Origin: Periplaneta americana
Taxonomy: Eukaryota > Arthropoda > Insecta > Blattodea > Blattidae
Length of the DNA stretch: 64,000 nt
Assembly: GCF_040183065.1 (NCBI RefSeq)
Contig: NC_091132.1
Span: 159,562,102-159,626,101 of the forward strand
Reading direction: 5' to 3'
Position 1 is the first letter of the stretch, and every line of letters starts with the position of its first letter. This document shows, piece after piece, positions 1-11,492 of this stretch. The notes below the pieces were generated by a model. That model ran no database searches and was not told the DNA's origin. It worked only from the letters and a program-made list of their open reading frames with translations. A program made the translations under genes and the position numbers.

Positions 1-163
1 AGATGTAAATTAACTGTTTGAACTGTTGCAACTCTAAAACGGTTGCAAATAAAACTGACAAAGGACTTTCCTGCTCTAAATGTCGCCCTGAATCATCTCC
101 TCACCAGTTGACTTATGAATAATCCTGTAAATATTCTACTTTACTTCAACATAGAGACATATA

Positions 164-731
164 CAGACGTGGACAAATTATTAGACTGAAAATTTTTTCT
201 TTGAAACGTAATATAATTCGTCATATCAACTATCAGTATAATTCACAGAGTCTCTATTGTTGTAAACATAATTGTTTAAATCTTCTGGTATATTTTTCCA
301 ATGGTTAAGTATATTTTGTCTGTGTTGGTACTACTGGTGTCTTAATTGTATACTGCAAAAGATGTTCAACAGTCTGTCCTTCCATGGCCTGCAAGAAGAC
401 CGGACATGAACGAAATTGAAAATCTGTGATCTGTATTGAAGAAGAAAGTGAACAAACAGAGGCTTACAACAAAACATGGACTCAAATTTAAGTACTGTCT
501 GATACCGGGCTAAATGATGCTTATATTCAAAGAAAGTGTCAAACTTTGGTTTCCAGCATCCCTACAAAATCAACGTGTTAATAAAGAAAAAGGGAATGTT
601 CACAAAATATTAATAACCTCCAGACTCAATTTTCTGTTCATTACTTCTGTGCAAAATACATTTTTGTTCATTACTTCTACCGATGAATATAGCTTTGTCG
701 CACATATAATTAATTTAGTCTAATAATTTGT

Positions 732-733
<2 letters not shown>
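164..733 (+). mobile_element. Tc1-type transposon relic
   Basis: Begins after TA (162-163). Terminal sequence GTGGACAAATTATTAGACT near 170 is inverted at 713-733 (AGTCTAATAATTTGTCC). The right outermost bases have been replaced by a TA microsatellite. Positions 361-581 carry the C-terminus of a Tc1 transposase: PWPARRPDMNEIEN, with the final acidic residue in IEN, then KKKVNKQRLTTKH, followed by a stop and a frame change. The first two catalytic residues are absent: an internally deleted, non-autonomous copy. Confidence 0.7.

Positions 734-769
<36 letters not shown>
734..769. repeat. (TA)n microsatellite
   Basis: About 18 TA units directly abutting the right end of the Tc1 relic. Confidence 0.95.
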
Positions 770-773
<4 letters not shown>

Positions 774-1048
774 ACATTACACTTCTAACTTAGCACGTAA
801 ACTAATATGAGTTAAAGATCAGTGATGTTTATTAAGATAATCAAGGTAGAAACAATTTTTGGAGGCATGACAACAGATTAAAGATAAATGCATCTTAGAA
901 ATTAAAATTCGCTTGAATATGCTATGTCGTAAGTGAATAGAAAGAATAAAATAAAGATGTTCAGGCTGACGAACATGAAACAATTTAAATGTACAAAAAA
1001 AAAAAAAAAAAACAAGAAGCTACACATTCCACCATGAACTCCACTCAC

Positions 1049-1186
1049 CTTAGCTTCACTCTTCACCGAAGTAAAATCAGATGGATCTGCAGTTGCTTCG
1101 TATTTTATCTCTGATGTGAGATCAGAATTGTAGTCTACGCTGTCCTCTTTTAGCCCAGGCATGTTGAGGTACAATGAATTAGCTTC
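1049..1186 (-). CDS. Gene 3 coding exon 2
   Basis: A 138-bp phase-0 exon with acceptor CTTCTGCAG and donor GTGAGTGG. It encodes 46 residues, beginning EANSLYLNMPGLKED, through NSDLTSEIKYE, ending VKSEAK. It splices in frame to exon 1 at 11045-11137 across a 9.9-kb intron. Exons 3 and 4 would lie left of the window. It is recognised by its match in pattern to 41777-41911, not by a known domain. Confidence 0.8.
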
Positions 1187-1705
1187 CTGCAGAAGCAGAC
1201 ACACAAAGAATGGAATCCAATTCACATTATAGACGGCACAGTGTTAAATATACAACGCACATCTGAATGTTTTCTTTTCTGATTTGGATATCTCATTAGC
1301 ACTCAGCACTATCTGAATTAAAGATAAAATAAGAAGTACATAGTTATAGTCTGCACTACAACTTCACAAGCTTTACTGACGTTCAAATTGAGTAAAAGAT
1401 ACACAAGTAATTGGAATGACATTGTGGAAATATTCAGTCCAGATACATAGTACTTCATTTTAAATTTAAGCACAGGCACCTCCGATTCATTTCCACAACT
1501 TATTACTTTGTTTGTCGTAAGTAGGCTTGTAGACATAGTCCTTCACAAAACCCAATGAAAAAATTGATAATGGCGATTTATTGTGCAATCTTGGAGAAAA
1601 ATTGCTTGGGGACTTTGTTCGTGACCTAATGCTGGGGAAATCATTATGATATAGGATGACCTCATAACTATCCAAATTACAGAAATTTAGTTATTCCCTA
1701 TGAAT
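1187..1705. other. Gene 3 intron 1 sequence, nothing recognised
   Basis: AT-rich intronic DNA upstream of exon 2 with short random open frames and no coding or repeat signature that I recognise. Confidence 0.5.
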
Positions 1706-2426
1706 GGGGTGACCAGATTCATATCGATGGAGCAGAGGACACAAAGCTTCAAAAAGGAAGATATTGTTCGAAAAGGAGGACAGACATTCTATATTAGATT
1801 TAGATATTATAATATAAATTACGTCAATATCTATTTTCTTACAAAATATTTATAGTATAGAGTTAGGCTTATATCATACTTAAAAGTATGTTAATATTAG
1901 AAAATAATTGTGATAGAACTTAATAATAATAATGATTTTACAGTTAGCTACATATGAAATTCAAGGGAACTATAATTATTAAAGAGGACAGAAAATATCT
2001 ATTTAGATTTACACCAAGACCTATATTATACTTAAAATTATGTCAATATTTATTTTGTTACAATATACTTATGATAAAACTTAGTATTATAAAATGATTT
2101 TCCACTTAACTACATGAAAGCCAAGGGGACTATAATTATTATTATTACCAAAATACATAAAAGACCGCACAAAATGTGAATTTAATATTATTTTGTAAGC
2201 TAGCTTAATAGAGTTATGATCGTTGACAGAGAGTATATTCCGTCGATGCTGCAGCAGCAGCAAATTACTTGAAAAAAAAAGCGTCAAATCAGATAATTTC
2301 AAGAAATCAAGCATACAAGTTACGAAAAGGAGGACATTTCTTGATTTTAAAATAATCCGCCCGGACCCCGGACAAAGGCCTAAAGACGAGGACGTCCTGA
2401 CAAAAGAGGACGTCTAGTCACCCTAC
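1706..2426. mobile_element. Non-autonomous hAT-like element
   Basis: Flanked by 8-bp direct repeats CTATGAAT (1698-1705 and 2427-2434), the hAT target length. The ends are GGGGTGACCAGA on the left and, inverted, GTAGGGTGACTAGACG on the right. The right end has repeated GACGTCCT-like motifs. No transposase is visible; the interior is AT-rich. Confidence 0.72.
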
Positions 2427-2434
2427 CTATGAAT

Positions 2435-4009
2435 CTTGGACAGTGGAAATACGTACTAGTTTGTAGAAAATCATACAAACATTCTCAAAGTCAATGTCTG
2501 TAAGCGTACATCTTAGCAAATGTCGTTCTCTATTGAATTTCCAGTGACAGTGGATATCTCTCTAAGTGTACTGAATCAAGAGTTATTGCTGGATCTCGAG
2601 GGGGAACATTCCAAAGTAATTTTTTATTAAGACGATGTTGCATTGCTTTTTCAATGATGATGTCAGATATAACTGACTTGGACAGACAGAAAAGTTCTCA
2701 GAAATTAACATCTACACAGCGTGATCTCATGCTAACAGAATTACTTCCAGTAATATCAACAGGATGAATAGAGGAACTAGCGTACGCACTTCTATGCTTT
2801 CCCATTGTTGGTGGCGGACCTGACAACTAGTGGCACTTCGATCACTAGGATCTATCGGTTGTCTGAAGTCAGACACCTCGAAAATATATTTCTCGCGCGT
2901 TTAATGATGAAAGTTGCTAGGGGTTGTTAATATGCTTTGTTGTTGAGGATAATGTAGATGTCTTCAATTTGTTGTGCTTTGAATTAACCAGTGACAAAAG
3001 AATATTGTGTGGTGGTTTACAAAATAATTGCAAAAGTTCCGTACTGTTTTGTTCTGGGTTATAGATCAGAATACTGTAGAAATAGTGTGAATACCACTCC
3101 TGATGCGTTGATTGACAGATGTTTAGTGTATCATGTGGCCGGTTATGTAGTAAATAAATATGTAGTAATTTATTGCGTGTACCCTCTGCTCCCTTGGACA
3201 TGAATGTAATAGGTCTAAATATTGTGCAGCTCTCACCCAAATCAAAGACTACCGGTAATTATAAGCTCGTAAATCCTTCAAGTCATCTCGCAAACTTTCA
3301 AAGGTAGCAGGCAACTAATCATGGTGAATAATTTAATTCATTTATAGGCATGTAAAATATCATTCAACTCTTTATTTACTAATATTTTGTAGGTTTTTTC
3401 CTGTCCTTGAATTCGCAACTTGTTACGAAAAGATTATTTAAATACTGAACTTGTAATTGCTTTCACAACGTTTCAGATCCCATTATATTTTCTGTTATCA
3501 ACGTTCATAATAGTATTACCTGATAGAAGACTATTAATTATCAATAAGGGACTATAAAGGTATTTCTTAAGTTACGAATAGCCGGGTTAAATACGACTAC
3601 ATTCAGTGTAACAAGTACTGTGAACTCCTTCCGAGTCATGCTCATACCGGTAGCAGCACCGTGTTGCGGCAGATCCATGTCAACTCACAGAGTGCATACA
3701 CTATTTCTTCTATTCGTCCTGGTATTAAGGAGGAAACATTTTGCATTCCCTTCCAACTACCGAAGCTGTATAAGACCGAAATTGTTGGGTACATTTAGAG
3801 CAGTCATTTCAGCATCAGCTCGCAATGAGAATGCCGCGCATAGTGCAAAAAGTCGAGCTCATGGGTTTCTGTACTCTTCACTTCTTTTGCCACTAGTGAA
3901 TGCCAGGGATGAATAAGTGTATTGGTAATACGAAACATCTGATTGCTTGTTTTACGGGTCTTACTGATAACAATATGATGGCACGTGTTAGTTAGACGAG
4001 TTTTATATA
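2435..4009. other. Gene 3 intron 1 sequence, nothing recognised
   Basis: About 1.6 kb with short open frames of atypical composition and no family signature. Nothing here supports a gene. Confidence 0.45.
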
Positions 4010-4893
4010 TAGAGTGATAAAAAAAGTATTCAATATTTCGGGAGGTGATAGTATGCATCAAAAGAAGGAAATAATGTTTAATAAACATGGGTCCTACAAC
4101 ACATACTTTCTGAGATAAGAATACTTGTTCATAGAAGGTGCTCAATGTGACGTCCATTTATGGCAGTGTATTTCTCTGTCCTACAATACAGCAGACTACC
4201 AGATAATCATACCGTAGTTGACACTCATGGCATGGAAGAATAATGATACGTCGTAAGGAATACTGAAAACAAAAGTCTGGTTCAATAGAGATGATGATGT
4301 GAATTGTCGTAATCAGCATGTGTGGGCTGATGAAAACTCCCATGCAGTTGAAGAAACAAGGCATCAGCACTAATTCTCAATCAACGTATGGGCATGCGTT
4401 CTTGGTGATAGCTTAATACGGCCATACGTGCTACCACAGAGACTTTCAGGACTTTCTTATTAACGTATTGCCTGCCTTGCTGGAGAATGTGCCATGTCAG
4501 CAGAGACTAAGGATGTGGTTCATGCATGATGGCGCACCAGCACATTTTCTCCACAATGTGCGTGAACACCTGACGCTGACATTTCAGGACTGCTGGATTG
4601 GTCGGGGAAGCCCCACACTTTGGCCTGCTGGTTCCCCAAACCTAAATCCCCTAGACTTATGGTTATGGAGACACATGAAGGAACCAAATCAATTTCAAAG
4701 AGTGCGTAATTCCTTACGCTGAAGGGCAGAGGAATGCATTGCTATGAATGGACGTCACATTGAGCACATCCTATGAACAAGTGTTCAGATCTCAGAAAGT
4801 CTGTGTTGTAGGACACACATTTATTAGACGATTATTCTTGTTTTGATGCATACTAGCACTTCCTAATATTGCATACTTTTTTTTAACACCCTG
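4010..4893 (+). mobile_element. Tc1/mariner-superfamily relic with ~150-bp TIRs
   Basis: TA flanks both ends (4008-4009 and 4894-4895). The right end inverted reads CAGGGTGTTAAAAAAAAGTA; the left reads TAGAGTGATAAAAAAAGTA. Similarity continues for about 150 bp, through ACTTTCTGAGAT and AATGTGACGTCCAT. Between them, 4441-4772 encodes the second half of a DDE/D transposase: WFMHDGAPAHF (second Asp), WIGRGSP, SPNLNPLDLWLW (third acidic residue), then a frameshift near 4722 and a tail ending RHIEHIL. The N-terminal half is missing. The TIR overlaps the end of the coding region. Confidence 0.75.
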
Positions 4894-5182
4894 TATTTAA
4901 GTGTTACGTGTGATTATTTTACTTTAAAATGTAATATAATTTATTTTGTTATAAAAATGGGAAGAATTAATAACGTCATTTTTATATTTATACATTTATT
5001 TATCGGAAGCTGATCCATTATTTTGTGTTTCTTATACGATTAAATTATATGTTATGGATATCAATATAGTTATGAAGACTATTAATTGGCAATATCGCAC
5101 TACTACTTCTAGAATCAGCAGTAGCTATTATTCAATCTTAGCATGACATTTTTTACCACGTGATCTGACAACTTTCTCTTAA

Positions 5183-6135
5183 GGGGTTAGGTATAGCTTA
5201 GAGCAATAAAATTTTGGAAATATTCAAAATCTTTTTCCTCCATTACTGTATCTTGTACAATAATGAAAATTAGTATGTGTAAAACACTGTCTTTTTGCTA
5301 TATAAAAAAAATATTTTTACGAATAAAAAAAATTATTTATGAATAATTTCAAGGGAAAAATTGTTCCGGGGCCGGGTATCGATCCCGGGACCTCTGGTTG
5401 AACGTACCAGCGCTCTGCCAACTGATCTATCCGGGAACTCCGCCCGACACAGTCTCAACCAGAGATCCCGGGATTGATACCCGGCCCAGGAACAATTTTT
5501 CCCTTGAAATTATTCAAATCTGCTTTACAGGGAGCTTTACCTGAAAGACTAGATTTGCAAAATTATTTATATTTTTTTCAAAATTCAGTTCACTGTGCAG
5601 TGATGAAGCGTTTCCAAGACAACTCAAAAACTATCCAACATTCTCACACGAAACTTTTTGTGTGTATTTATGCATGTCATATCTAAAATATGATGCAAGA
5701 TCACTTCTTTACCTTTGATAGCTTGTCTGATAAAAAGTAAATTCACTTTAATAAATGGTCAAATATCAGTAGGCCTATTTTCCTCTAACACAAAATAAAA
5801 AAAAAGTTAAGGAATGTAGTTGAAAGAGCATGATATTATAAACATGAGTTTCAGCAATAAAATAAAAGAGGGAAAACATGAAAAATTTAACAAGTTTATG
5901 AGTTATGAGGGAAACGCTTCATCACTGCACAGTAAACTGCCATCATTTTGAATTTTGAAAACAAAAATATAAATAATTTTTTTATATCGTAAAAATATTT
6001 TTTTTTTCATACAAGCCTAGCTGAAGGACAGTGTTGTACACATACCAATATTCATTACTGCACAAGATACAGTAATGGAGGAAAAAATGTTGAATATTTC
6101 CAAACATTTTACTGCTGTAAGCTATACCTAATGCC
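5183..6135. mobile_element. Long-TIR MITE, TTAA-flanked
   Basis: TTAA at 5179-5182 and 6136-6139. Ends GGGGTTAGGTATAGC and, inverted, GGCATTAGGTATAGC. The arms stay inverted-repeat for about 180 bp (5183-5340 versus roughly 5960-6135), and a further inner pair contains TGTGCAGTGATGAAGCG. No coding capacity. TTAA suggests a piggyBac-like mobiliser, but TA targeting cannot be excluded. A SINE is nested in the left arm at 5341-5558. Confidence 0.72.
5341..5558. mobile_element. Snap-back tRNA-derived SINE nested in MITE
   Basis: A 218-bp insert between 12-bp direct repeats AAAATTATTTAT (5329-5340 and 5559-5570). Arms 5341-5401 and 5455-5515 are near-perfect 61-bp inverted copies, separated by a 53-bp loop. 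Read on the minus strand, the first arm plus loop is a tRNA-like head with an A-box (GATAGATCAGTTGGC) and a B-box (GGGATCGATACCC). A 43-bp unrelated tail follows the second arm. Confidence 0.7.
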
Positions 6136-6606
6136 TTAAACTCTGCATAAGTTACACATTATTCTCAAGACATAGGTCTCTATCCTCAAACTACTCCGTA
6201 ATTGATCTTTAACATGACCACATTTACATATGTCAGTTTACTAACATGCCATACATAACTCAAAAACTATCCAACAGGTCACATTCATGCCCTTTACACA
6301 TAGTGTTCTGCTATGTAATAGATCTCATTGCTGTCACTGTTTCACTTGGAAATAATTTCTTGATTACAATCATAATTACATAGAATTATATTGAATGCAA
6401 ATCACGAAACTGACCAGCAAAGAGACAGTAACAGTTTTGGAACATTAAACATCACCTCAGCTAATCATAATTAGTTGCAAGAAATTACAATTAAATATAA
6501 CTTGTAGAGAAAATAGGCCTAATGCAGAACGGTGTCTTGATTTAGCAAGAGGTGACTGACACATTTACAAAGGATAACCTCAATTTGTTAAGATTGTGTT
6601 ACACTG

Positions 6607-7354
6607 AGGTTTGGAAGTAAATCCCGAAAAGACAAAGTATATGATTATGTCTCGTGATCAGAATATTGTACGAAATGGAAATATAAAAATTGGAGATTTA
6701 TGCTTCGAAGAGGTGGAAAAATTCAAATATCTTGGAGGAACACTAAAAAATATAAATGACACTCGGGAGGAAATTCAACACAGAATAAATATGGGAAATG
6801 CCTGTTATTATTCGGTTGAGAGGCTTTTGTCATCTAATCTGCTGTCAAAATATCTGAAAGTTAGAATTTATAAAACAGTTATATTACCGGTTGTTCTGTA
6901 TGATTGTGAATCTTGGACTCTTACTTTGAGAGAGAAACAGAGATTAAGGGTGTTTGAGAATAAGGTTCTTACGAAAATATTTGGGGCTAAGTAGGATAAG
7001 TTACAAGAGAATGGAGAAAGTTACACAATGCTGAACTGCACGCATTGTATTCTTCACCTGACATAATTAGAAATATTAAATCCAGACGTTTGAGATGGGC
7101 AGGGCATGTAGCACGTATGGGCGAACCCAGAAATGGATATAGTGTTAGTTAGGAGACTGGAGGGAAAAAGACCTTTGGGGAGGCCGAGACGTAGATGGGA
7201 GGATAATATTAAAATGAATTTGAGGGAGGTGGGATATGATGATGGACACTGGATTCATCTTGCAGAGGATAGGAACCAATGGCTGGCTTATGTGAGGGCA
7301 GCAATGAACCTGCGGGTTCCTTAAAAGCCATTTGTAAATAAGTAAGTAAGTAAG
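6607..7354 (+). mobile_element. 5'-truncated RTE/BovB-like LINE fragment (family LINE-A)
   Basis: Inserted between 11-bp direct repeats GTGTTACACTG (6596-6606 and 7355-7365). Carries the C-terminus of an endonuclease-reverse transcriptase polyprotein: VNPEKTKYMIMSRD, VEKFKYLG, NMGNACYYSVE, VRIYKTVILPVVLY, then a stop after IFGAK (6992), then the same frame family resumes with RPLGRPRRRWEDNIKMNL and ends AAMNLRVP. The 3' end is a short (GTAA)n run. In unit B only the part from 7075 onward is present (43352-43639). Confidence 0.85.
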
Positions 7355-7597
7355 GTGTTACACTGCAGCTGTATCTGTCCTATTATACCACGCATGTAGC
7401 TACATACTCGTACCAAAATTCAACTCTGATCTTACATACTGAATTTATTAAAATATATAAGACACTAAAATATTAACATGATTTATGAAAAGCATTTTGA
7501 TTTAAGGTTATCTTAAAACGCAGTGTAAGCAGCACCGATTATCAACTCTTACAAACATCATGAATGAGGACAAACCAGCACATAATATGTGACATGA

Positions 7598-7859
7598 ATT
7601 TTTTTTTATTTTAGTAGATTATTTTACGACGCTTTATCAACAGCTCAGGTTATTTAGCATCTGAATGAGATAAAGGTGATAATGCCAGTGAAATGAGTCC
7701 GGGGTCCAACACCAATAGTTACCAAGCATTTGCTCATATTGGGTTGAAAGAAAACCCCGGAAAAAACCTCAACCAGGTAACTTGCCCCGACCGGGAATCG
7801 AACCCGGGCCACCTAGTTTCGCGCCTAGACGCGCTAACCATTACTCCACAGGTGTGGAC
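7598..7859 (-). mobile_element. tRNA-derived SINE, family SINE1 (shared by A and B)
   Basis: Between direct repeats TATGTGACATGA (7586-7597) and TATGTGATATGA (7860-7871). On the minus strand the head has an A-box-like GTTAGCGCGTCTAGG and a perfect B-box GGTTCGATTCC, then a body (ACCTGGTTGAGGTTTTTTCC, CCCGGACTCATTTCACTGG) and an A/T tail. The orthologous copy is at 43882-44143. Confidence 0.9.
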
Positions 7860-7871
7860 TATGTGATATGA

Positions 7872-8481
7872 GGGAAGAGTAGGTAAACAAAATAGATTAC
7901 ATTTCTTTTAGTCTAATATATTGTAAAACTGCTAACTATAAATTAGCAGATATACAGAGAAGAAAAAAAAAACATGCAGATCTTTAGAGCGAATGGCTCA
8001 TGTTATATGTAAGAAAAAAGTGTAATAGCATATTGGTGGAAGGTCCATAGTTTTCTCAGAAAAAATGTTTTTCCCCACAATGTTTAACATCCTCTTATTC
8101 AATAACTATTACGAGTAGGATCGTCATTATTGTCCATGTTGATAGAAAATTTAATAAGGAATCATTTATCACTCTAGCGTATTTTTATAGCGCGGACGAT
8201 TTTCGTGTAAATTTAATTTAGAAGCCACTGACTAATACGTCCAGCTTGCAACATTGTAGCCAGAAAGGGAGATGTGAGGTAGTTCACTAAGGCAGACAGA
8301 CCTGAGTTCGTTGACCTCTTACATCAATAATGCAGGAAGAAAGAACAGTGTGTTAGAAGAACAGTGTTTTGCCGGACTGATGAAACTTCCAATTCAATTT
8401 CCTAACTTAATCTCAAAACGAAATATAGATTTTCTATTAATTTAAGTGTACCCTATTCAATCTGCAGGATTATTTCACTTA
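7872..8481. other. Gene 3 intron 1 sequence shared with unit B
   Basis: Aligns with about 44156-44765 in unit B. No coding or repeat signature recognised apart from being part of the duplication. Confidence 0.6.
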
Positions 8482-8483
8482 CA

Positions 8484-8492
<9 letters not shown>

Positions 8493-8528
<36 letters not shown>

Positions 8529-8777
8529 TTGGTAGGTTATTTTACGACGCTTTATCAACATCTTCGGTTATTTAGCGTCTGAATGAGATGAAGGTGATAA
8601 TGCCGGTGAAGTGAATCCGGGGTCCATCACCGAAAGTTACCCAGCATTTGCTCAATTGTGTTGAGGGAAAACCCCGGAAAAAAACCTCAACCAGGTAACT
8701 TGCCCCAACCGGGAATCGAACCCGGGCCATCTAGTTTCGCGGCCAGACGCGCTGACCGTTAATCCACAGATGTGGAC
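8493..8777 (-). mobile_element. SINE1, unit A only, with (TA)n tail
   Basis: Direct repeats CACTCTATATA at 8482-8492 and 8778-8788 flank a full SINE1 (head at right, B-box GGTTCGATTCC; 3' side ending in a TA microsatellite at about 8493-8524). Unit B has an uninterrupted site near 44766, so this insertion follows the duplication. Confidence 0.88.
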
Positions 8778-8805
8778 CACTCTATATAAGCTTATGTCAT
8801 ATAAT

Positions 8806-9348
8806 ATGATATGATAAGTTTAATGAAGTGGCAGAGCAAATGGGACAACACAGCAAAAGGACAAATCACAAAATCTTTCTTCCCAAATATATACGATCAG
8901 TTAAAACTGAAACTTAATATAACCCCAAACTTCTCAACTATAATAACAGGACACGGAAATATAAAATCTTATCTACATAAATATAAAATTATAGATAGCC
9001 CATTATGTGCATGCAACAATGAAGAACAAATGATAGATCATTTGTTATACAATTGTAAATTACTTGAGAGAGAATGAGACATTCTGAAAGCGGCAGTTCT
9101 AAAGACTGAAAACTGGCCAGTGAATAAAGACAAACTAGTGCACAAATATCATCAGAACTTGATCAAATTTACTAACAATACACAATTTGACAAATTACAA
9201 TGAAAGAAAAGTACAAAATTCATCAATCTATATTGCCTATAAAGTAACGCTTAGAACAATATAAAGTAATTATATGAACATAGTTTAAGGTAAACCACAC
9301 ACACAGTAATGGAGCATGCAGACTGTAAAAAAATAAAATAGAATAAAA
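8806..9348 (+). mobile_element. Jockey/R1-type LINE 3' fragment, unit A only
   Basis: Encodes a LINE ORF2 C-terminus (8820-9203): KWDNTAKGQITKSFFP, NFSTIITGHGNIKSYL, then a zinc-knuckle-like CACNNEEQMIDHLLYNCKLL, with one in-frame stop where an Arg is expected (9075), ending QFDKLQ. It is followed by an A-rich tail. Absent from unit B, where the flanking ATGAT repeats are continuous. Confidence 0.75.
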
Positions 9349-9483
9349 ATAAATGATATGATGATATGATATGATATATGATACGTTATGATATATATGA
9401 TATGATATATTTAATGATATATGATATGATGTGACATGATATATGATGATATATTTTATGATATGATATGATATGATATATGA
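9349..9483. repeat. ATGAT/ATATG satellite-like tract, unit A
   Basis: Irregular tandem ATGATATGAT units with ATATGAT interruptions; they resume at 10166-10198 after the inserted Tc1 relic. The unit B equivalent is much longer (44784-45297). Confidence 0.9.
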
Positions 9484-9485
9484 TA

Positions 9486-10163
9486 AAGGGTGCGTCAGAA
9501 AGAACGGATGGATTTCAAACTATCGATACGCAACGAGGAGAGAGATATAGTGAGGGGGACCACGACTGTTGAGTCAGCCATAGAATGCAGTTTCAGTTGA
9601 GAATATGGTGTTGGTCTGGTGTACAACGTGCTTTCATCGTAGAGACATTTTTGAAAAATGAAGAGTCTGTGATCGCCACTCAGGACTCATTTCGACATCG
9701 GATGTCACGCTAGGATTCCAACTCGGAATACAATTTTGCGGTGGGTGGCTTCATTTCGTATCACAGGTTCAACATTAAAGAAGAAATCACCTGGACGAAA
9801 TTCTATTGCACTGAGATTGTCCGAGGCTACGGTAAGATCTCGCGCCCTGCGACTTCTTTCTTTGGGACCATTTGAAGGCGTAAGTTTGTAAACATCGATC
9901 ACATACACTGGACGAACTGAAGACAGCGATTCGTGAAGAAATCGCGGCAACTGCACCAGCTATGACTGTGAAAGTGATGGCGAACATCAGAAAACACCTC
10001 GATGCCTGTATTGAAAGCCAAGGACATCATATGGATAATGTTGTTTTACATAAATAAACTGCATGTATTGGTGAATATGTTGATAACAATAAATTTTTGA
10101 TTTGATGAATCTTTACAATTTTCTTGCCATGTGAAATCCATCCGTTCTTTCTGACGCACCCTG
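9486..10163 (+). mobile_element. Internally deleted Tc1/mariner-type element
   Basis: TA target duplication (9484-9485 and 10164-10165). TIR GGGTGCGTCAGAAAGAACGG at both ends. The pseudo-coding region 9585-10057 starts MQFQLRIWCWSGVQRAF, typical of the N-terminal helix-turn-helix of this transposase group, then a stop at the CGC-TAG of the first domain and a frame change. It ends with an intact C-terminus: DELKTAIREEIAATAPAM, HHMDNVVLHK. All three catalytic acidic residues are deleted. It sits in the satellite tract; unit B has no copy. Confidence 0.85.
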
Positions 10164-10481
10164 TATAATATGATATGGTATATGATATGATATATTTTTA
10201 CAATTCACAGTTATGGTGCACCATCACATTTCTGCTTTTCAATCCACCATCCCTTCAATACAGACCACCCTTTTCTATTAATATATTCATTTTCCAAGTA
10301 TTATCTGATTACTCCCTATTCTTCTGTTTTAAATGAATTGCTATCTAATCTTCCCTATCCCATTCTATTCTCTCTCTCATACCTGGGCTGTCTCCCTTCC
10401 ATTTCTCGCTTTCCTATTAAATATTGCCTATTTCCCTTCCTTAATAATTTATATTATTCATTTCTTTTATTCTCTATTGTC

Positions 10482-10737
10482 AATTGAGGGGCTTAGAACA
10501 AAAAGCAGGTAAGTGACATTATTGAAAAAAATGAGGTAAGTGCGTGTTGTGATAGCCTAAAAGGATGTTTCTATGGGATAAAATCAGGTAAGTGATCACA
10601 CTTTGCAGTGCTGCTATATGGGCATCATTTCACCAAACTAGTGTATAATATTTCATTGCATGTAGAACTTTAACTGTAATTTTCTCAAAACTAGGTTTCC
10701 GTCACTTACCTGTTTTTTTTTTCTAAGCCTCTCAATT
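10482..10737. mobile_element. Short TIR element (MITE), unit A only
   Basis: Ends AATTGAGGGGCTTAGAACA and, inverted, AATTGAGAGGCTTAGAAAA; both arms then run into CAGGTAAGTGAC. About 256 bp, no coding capacity. Unit B reads straight across this site near 45575. The target duplication is ambiguous (TCAATT is possible). Confidence 0.7.
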
Positions 10738-11044
10738 CTACCCCTCTTAATTACCATTTTCCAGCTATTTTTTCCGAAATTATTTGTTTACATTTCCCTT
10801 TTCTTTATTTTACAACACATCACTTACTATTTCCCTACTATTCTCCTCTATTTATTTACGTATTTAACTTTCTCTCTTCACTTTACTCCTAAATTTACTC
10901 TTTTATTACCTCTTTCCATAAATTTATTTCTATAATACTCCTACAGTTATAGTACCCTGATACTATTCCCAACCCACAACACTGAAAAAACGTCATATTA
11001 TACATTGTGATTCGTGTCAGACATAGACTTCACTCTCAATTTAC
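10738..11044. other. Gene 3 intron 1, polypyrimidine-rich, shared with unit B
   Basis: Pyrimidine-rich on the plus strand; aligns with about 45580-45889. Nothing coding recognised. Confidence 0.5.
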
Positions 11045-11137
11045 CTCTGATAAGGGCTTCTTCTCATCTGTATCAGTGTTATCACTCCACTGTATAGCCA
11101 ATGGGTCGACCTCGGGTTCCTTCTTGATCAAATCCAT
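11045..11137 (-). CDS. Gene 3 coding exon 1 (start exon)
   Basis: Encodes 31 residues, MDLIKKEPEVDPLAIQW then SDNTDTDEKKPLSE, ending in phase 0 at a GTAAATTG donor. The acceptor-like TGTTTCAG before TCGTG-ATG is preserved. It belongs to the next gene to the left, whose exon 2 is at 1049-1186. It is the duplicate of the gene 2 start exon at 45890-45982. Confidence 0.83.
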
Positions 11138-11264
11138 CACGACTGAAACAGACAGTTCAGTTATTGACATTAATCTATAAAATATGAGTTGCTGAGAGAG
11201 ATTTCTTCACTTTGGTTACAATTTATTATGTGGGTCTAGTATATATTTTGCTGGAACTTCAGAA

Positions 11265-11466
11265 TTAATTAATTAATTCATTCATTTAGTTATTCATTCG
11301 TTTATTTATTCATTCATTCATTCATTTATTTACTTATTTACTTACTTAGTTACCTATTTACTTACTTAGTTACTTATTTAGTTATTTACTTACTTACTAA
11401 CTTACTTAGTTATTTATTTATTTATTTACTTATTTACTTACTTATTAACTTATTTATTTATTTCTC
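11265..11466. repeat. Tetranucleotide (TTAN)n microsatellite
   Basis: TTCA, TTTA, TTAC and TTAG units in mixed order. Abuts the 3' end of the minus-strand LINE fragment that follows, as in unit B (46105-46397). Confidence 0.9.
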
Positions 11467-11492
11467 TAATGGCATGGAACATTAACAAAAAA

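Noticed and set aside
2223..2417. Short plus-strand frame ending in GQRPKDEDVLTKEDV
   Set aside because: Lies at the right end of the hAT-like element; the acidic tail is the terminal repeat being translated.
2820..2865. Imperfect inverted repeat around GACAACTAGTGG and CGGTTGTC
   Set aside because: Only 7-8 bp arms, no second copy and no target repeat; expected by chance.
5364..5440. Possible tRNA gene on the minus strand
   Set aside because: It lies inside a 218-bp insert with direct repeats, and its 3' half is duplicated in inverse; better explained as a SINE.
7800..7860. Possible tRNA gene (perfect B-box GGTTCGATTCC)
   Set aside because: The same head recurs ten times with the same non-tRNA body and target repeats; it is a SINE head without a complete acceptor stem.
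11265..11466. Possible CRISPR-like regular repeat
   Set aside because: Units are tetranucleotides without spacers, and the context is a eukaryotic LINE tail.
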